Part shown: in pieces, positions 61,273 to 64,000 of the stretch
Position numbering within the stretch: position 1 is the stretch's first letter
How the letters are laid out: every line of letters starts with the position of its first letter
Assembly: GCF_003259435.1 (NCBI RefSeq)
Contig: NZ_QLMA01000001.1
Coordinates: 372,001 to 436,000 of the forward strand
Source of the DNA: Chitinophaga dinghuensis
GTDB lineage: Bacteria > Bacteroidota > Bacteroidia > Chitinophagales > Chitinophagaceae
Direction of reading: 5' to 3'
Length of the DNA: 64,000 nucleotides
The notes under the pieces: model-generated
What the model was told of the DNA's origin: nothing
The model's database searches: none
Seen by the model: only the letters and a program-made list of their open reading frames with translations
Position numbers and translations under genes: made by a program

Positions 61273-61665
61273 ATGAATTTCTATACAAGGAAATGGGTGA
61301 AACCAGAGGACCTGAATGCGCATGGAACCCTCTTTGGCGGTAGCTTGCTGAGATGGATTGATGAAGAAGCTGCTATCTACTCCATCATTCAGTTGGGAAC
61401 GAATCGTTGTGTGACGAAGTATATGTCCGAAATAAATTTCATCAATTCCGCTCGTCAGGGAGACATTGTAGAACTTGGTATCAAAGCTACTCACTTTGGA
61501 CGCACCTCTCTGACATTGACCTGTGAGGTACGTAACAAGATCACCCATAAGAGTATTCTTACTATCGACAGAATGGTGTTTGTCAGCGTGGATGAACATG
61601 GGAAGCCCGTTCCGCATGGTAAAACGGCGATCACGTATACGGACGAACGATTAAGGGAAGAATAG
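61273..61665 (+). CDS. Acyl-CoA thioesterase, hot-dog fold
   Basis: A 130-residue YciA/BACH-type thioesterase that cleaves acyl-CoA to free acid and CoA. The signature LNAHGTLFGGSLLRWIDEEAA holds the 'N..GtlfGG..l.wmDe.a' pattern with the catalytic Asp/Glu (residues ~13-33); the hot-dog strand pattern continues with DIVELGIKATHFGRTSLTLTCEV. A single domain, so it should act as a dimer or hexamer. The gene stop lies 10 bases from the end of the oppositely oriented membrane-protein gene, with no clear terminator in between. Confidence 0.92.
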   Translation: MNFYTRKWVKPEDLNAHGTLFGGSLLRWIDEEAAIYSIIQLGTNRCVTKYMSEINFINSARQGDIVELGIKATHFGRTSLTLTCEVRNKITHKSILTIDRMVFVSVDEHGKPVPHGKTAITYTDERLREE

Positions 61666-61675
61666 TCAGACACTC

Positions 61676-63202
61676 TTAAATCCCCATCATTGCTTCATCT
61701 TCCTTCAACTCTTTGGGGGTAGGAATTGGATTGTTTTCATTTTTTTCTATTAGTAGCAGCACCGCAAATAGCTGGAGTACCATCAGCATCAGCTGATATC
61801 GTAAGATTACTGGAGCGGCCAGGGTGCTAAAGAAAAAATTCACGATCATGAAAACACTGAAGACGACGAGTACTTTGTTGAAAATCCGTCTTGCGTAACG
61901 GTGTCTCTTTAAATATAAATATCGGATCAACTCCTCCAGGAATACGATCTGGAGGAAAATTACCAGCATCACATATTTCATTATAATGAATGACTGTACT
62001 CCTGGCAACGGATTACTAACCGTGGCAGGCGTACCATTAAACCATGCCTGCATATTCACCGGCGTTCCATGCTTTGCACGAATATTATTTTCAATCAATT
62101 CCGGTGATGGACGCAGGTATTCCACCATATTGGGCAACCAGAAATACCTGGCGAAAGCCCAAGGATGATGAGTAATCATATAAGTACCATACGCTTCAAA
62201 GATGGGAGCTGTTTGTGCCCAACCACTGAAAGTATCATCAATGCCATATTTCTGTTTAGTATAAGAAAGTAGCGCCTTCATAGGGCCGTTGTCTTCCCAC
62301 ATATAATACGCACCATTAGCTGGCGTGGCTTTGTCTTTATTGAAAAGCGAACTGGTATAGAAAGCGTGTGTATATGCATTGATGCGCCGACAGTTCTGTG
62401 GAATATGTACGGTGTCATAAGGAATATAGGGGGCCATATACATCGCGTTATTGGCTAGTTGCCAGCTGCTGAATACTGAGAACTTTCTAACGCCGGTAGC
62501 GCGATAAGTGGCATTCATTGTGAAGATGATGAAGCCGGTTATCAGTAGAAAGGGGAACGCTACTGCAATAGATTTTTTCCAAAGTGGGGCGCGACAAATA
62601 ATAAGTGGGAATGCGGCCACTATAGGAAAAAACATGGCATTATACCGGATGGTGAACACCAGCGCCAGTACAATGCCATGTAGAAGGAAAACCAATAAAC
62701 CGGGCTTATAGAGCATCCACAGCAACAGCGCAAACCAGGTAAACCCGAGGGCAAGGAATAACGCCTCTGTAATTACATAGTTGCTGAGATAAAGAAATAA
62801 AGGGTTAATAAGTAAAAAGAGAAATGCACCGTAGCGAAAAATCTTTCCTGGTTTTAGCAGGTATAGTATGGTGAAATACAGAAAGAATGCGCCGCATTGA
62901 AGACATACATACTGAAAGGCCACTAATGCGGTTTCTGAGGCTGTAATAGTATGGAAGTATCGTAATATCTGAGAATAACCGATTGGCCATATATTAGCGG
63001 GAACATTATACATCGCCGCTGTAATGTAGGTTTCTGAGTCGGCAGTGATATCTGCATAAGGGTAGATCATTTTGAAAATGATCAGGTTTAGCAGGATGGT
63101 CACGGCCGCGACCCCAGCCAACAGGAGGTTACGCCTGTCGGCAAGGAGGAAGTAACGGAAACTATATTCCGTTGATTTGGGGTTGCGGTAAGAAGCGAAC
63201 AT
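61676..63202 (-). CDS. Polytopic membrane protein, probable GT-C-type glycosyltransferase
   Basis: A 508-residue protein with about 11-12 membrane helices. The first periplasmic loop after helix 1 carries acidic residues (YPYADITADSETYITAA), the place where GT-C enzymes such as the PMT/ArnT group have their catalytic Asp or Asp-Glu. The second half includes a long soluble loop (from about residue 230 to 370) and ends with helices and a polar tail. Such enzymes move sugars from polyprenyl-linked donors to lipids or proteins in the envelope. The match is by architecture rather than a strong motif, so a plain 'membrane protein' call is the fallback. It follows the oxidoreductase gene by 37 bases on the same strand. 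Confidence 0.65.
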   Translation of the reverse strand: MFASYRNPKSTEYSFRYFLLADRRNLLLAGVAAVTILLNLIIFKMIYPYADITADSETYITAAMYNVPANIWPIGYSQILRYFHTITASETALVAFQYVCLQCGAFFLYFTILYLLKPGKIFRYGAFLFLLINPLFLYLSNYVITEALFLALGFTWFALLLWMLYKPGLLVFLLHGIVLALVFTIRYNAMFFPIVAAFPLIICRAPLWKKSIAVAFPFLLITGFIIFTMNATYRATGVRKFSVFSSWQLANNAMYMAPYIPYDTVHIPQNCRRINAYTHAFYTSSLFNKDKATPANGAYYMWEDNGPMKALLSYTKQKYGIDDTFSGWAQTAPIFEAYGTYMITHHPWAFARYFWLPNMVEYLRPSPELIENNIRAKHGTPVNMQAWFNGTPATVSNPLPGVQSFIIMKYVMLVIFLQIVFLEELIRYLYLKRHRYARRIFNKVLVVFSVFMIVNFFFSTLAAPVILRYQLMLMVLQLFAVLLLIEKNENNPIPTPKELKEDEAMMGI

Positions 63203-63239
63203 CTATGGATATTTTGAGGATCACATACTGATAATCAGC

Positions 63240-64000
63240 TTATTTCTTCTCTTCGTGATATTCCTGTTCTGTATTGATAGACCAGATATTCGATTTAGTA
63301 GTAATACCGTTGCAGATATTATCTACAGCCACCATAGCGGTCAGCATAGAGTGGTCGGAGTTATTGTATTTATGCATACCATTTCGGCCTACGAGGAAAA
63401 TATTTTCGAAGGTATCGAGGTATGTTCTTAATTCGTCGAAACGATCGTAAGTACCGAAGTAGGCAGGATATGTTTTTTCCATGCGTAATACGGTAGCGTC
63501 GAGTACATCTTCGTGGCGTGCCAGTCCGATTTTACATAATTCGTCGATGGCGATCTGGCGTATTTCTTCTTCTTTGAGTTCCCAGAATCCATCGCCGATA
63601 TTACAAAAGTATTCCATTCCCACCCAGGTGGTATTGGGATCTTTCACCATGTACGGGCTCCAGTTATTGAATAGTTGGAGTCGGCCTACGCGGACATCCT
63701 TTTCCTGTATATAGATCCAGGTGTCTTTTAATTCGATCGGATTTACAGCGCCTGTTTTTGCATCGCTGAAAGTGAGACTCTTCAACAGAATACCAACAGT
63801 GATAAAATCTCTGTATAATAGTCCTGCCGCTACCTGGCGTACATTTTCAGGCACTTCTCCCTGCATGTCTGCAATGAGTTCCTGCATGGGCATGGTAGAG
63901 AAGAAATAGTCGCCTTCTATGATAGTGGCTTCGCCGGTAGTTTTATCTACTGCTTCGATAGCCGTTACCTGGTTTCCTTTTGTGAAGATTTTAGTGACAT
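63240..64000 (-). CDS. NAD(P)/FAD-dependent oxidoreductase (amine-oxidase/UDP-galactopyranose-mutase-like), 3' part
   Basis: The frame is open to the window edge, so the N-terminal Rossmann part lies outside; about 253 C-terminal residues are visible. The visible part includes the substrate-domain strand GDYFFSTMPMQELIADM (typical 'vi.t.P...l' of FAD-dependent amine-oxidase-like proteins), WVGMEYFCNIGDGFW, and the C-terminal FAD-binding motif NIFLVGRNGMHKYNNSDHSMLTAMVAVDNI, here recognised by 'GR.G...y...D.am..a'. An internal ATG at 63893 is not a start because similarity extends before it. Proteins of this type act on nucleotide sugars or polyprenyl/porphyrin-like substrates; the neighbour suggests envelope glycan work. 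Confidence 0.85.
   Translation of the reverse strand, partial: VTKIFTKGNQVTAIEAVDKTTGEATIIEGDYFFSTMPMQELIADMQGEVPENVRQVAAGLLYRDFITVGILLKSLTFSDAKTGAVNPIELKDTWIYIQEKDVRVGRLQLFNNWSPYMVKDPNTTWVGMEYFCNIGDGFWELKEEEIRQIAIDELCKIGLARHEDVLDATVLRMEKTYPAYFGTYDRFDELRTYLDTFENIFLVGRNGMHKYNNSDHSMLTAMVAVDNICNGITTKSNIWSINTEQEYHEEKK

Overview
The window reads as chromosomal DNA of a Bacteroidota bacterium, most likely of the family Chitinophagaceae and close to Chitinophaga. The evidence is the promoter type (TTTG, 19 bases, TAnnTTTG, met perfectly several times), the general lack of Shine-Dalgarno sequences, the SusC/SusD outer-membrane systems with ECF sigma and FecR regulators, and lineage-typical families such as DUF3467, DUF4254 and SdpI. 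No phage, insertion sequence or CRISPR array was seen.

Layout. 1-3280: the tail of a SusD-like lipoprotein gene, then DUF3467, a malate/L-lactate-type dehydrogenase and aspartate kinase. 3373-8554 (minus strand): a Y-family polymerase (DinB) and a DnaE-type polymerase whose PHP domain has lost its metal ligands, followed in the same direction by an Xre/RES toxin-antitoxin pair with its own promoter. 8807-13013: SdpI-like membrane protein, a small membrane protein, a LexA/UmuD-like HTH-S24 regulator, a cupin, ribosomal protein bS21 and a Xer recombinase. 13507-17109: ribosome hibernation factor, then tRNA-Thr, tRNA-Tyr, tRNA-Gly, tRNA-Thr, a degenerate tRNA-like element, tuf, tRNA-Trp, secE and nusG. 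17196-20889: three tandem secreted transglutaminase-like proteins, the last of which lacks the catalytic cysteine. 21140-31831: rplK, rplA, rplJ, rplL, rpoB and rpoC. 31960-39289: envelope and secreted proteins, an APC permease, a long non-coding stretch, and a DUF4254/heptosyltransferase pair.

39375-60234 is the accessory part. Two identical tRNA-Gln genes in direct orientation flank about 20.7 kb that holds two complete ECF sigma/FecR/SusC/SusD systems pointing away from each other. One ends with a secreted metallophosphoesterase and the other with a DUF4369-thioredoxin protein; between them lie an ABC permease and a PepD dipeptidase. From 60320 to the end are a PfkB sugar kinase, an acyl-CoA thioesterase, a GT-C-type membrane protein and the 3' part of an FAD-dependent oxidoreductase gene.

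How it fits together. The ribosome and RNA polymerase genes form the conserved core, with RNA hairpins in many spacers. The most interesting inferred circuit is a damage- or stress-response unit. The S24 regulator gene has a palindrome over its own -7 box, and the dinB promoter carries nested palindromes with related CTAAA/TTTAG half-sites. The regulator may therefore control the mutagenic polymerase cassette, which is followed by a toxin-antitoxin pair. This is inference from sequence only.
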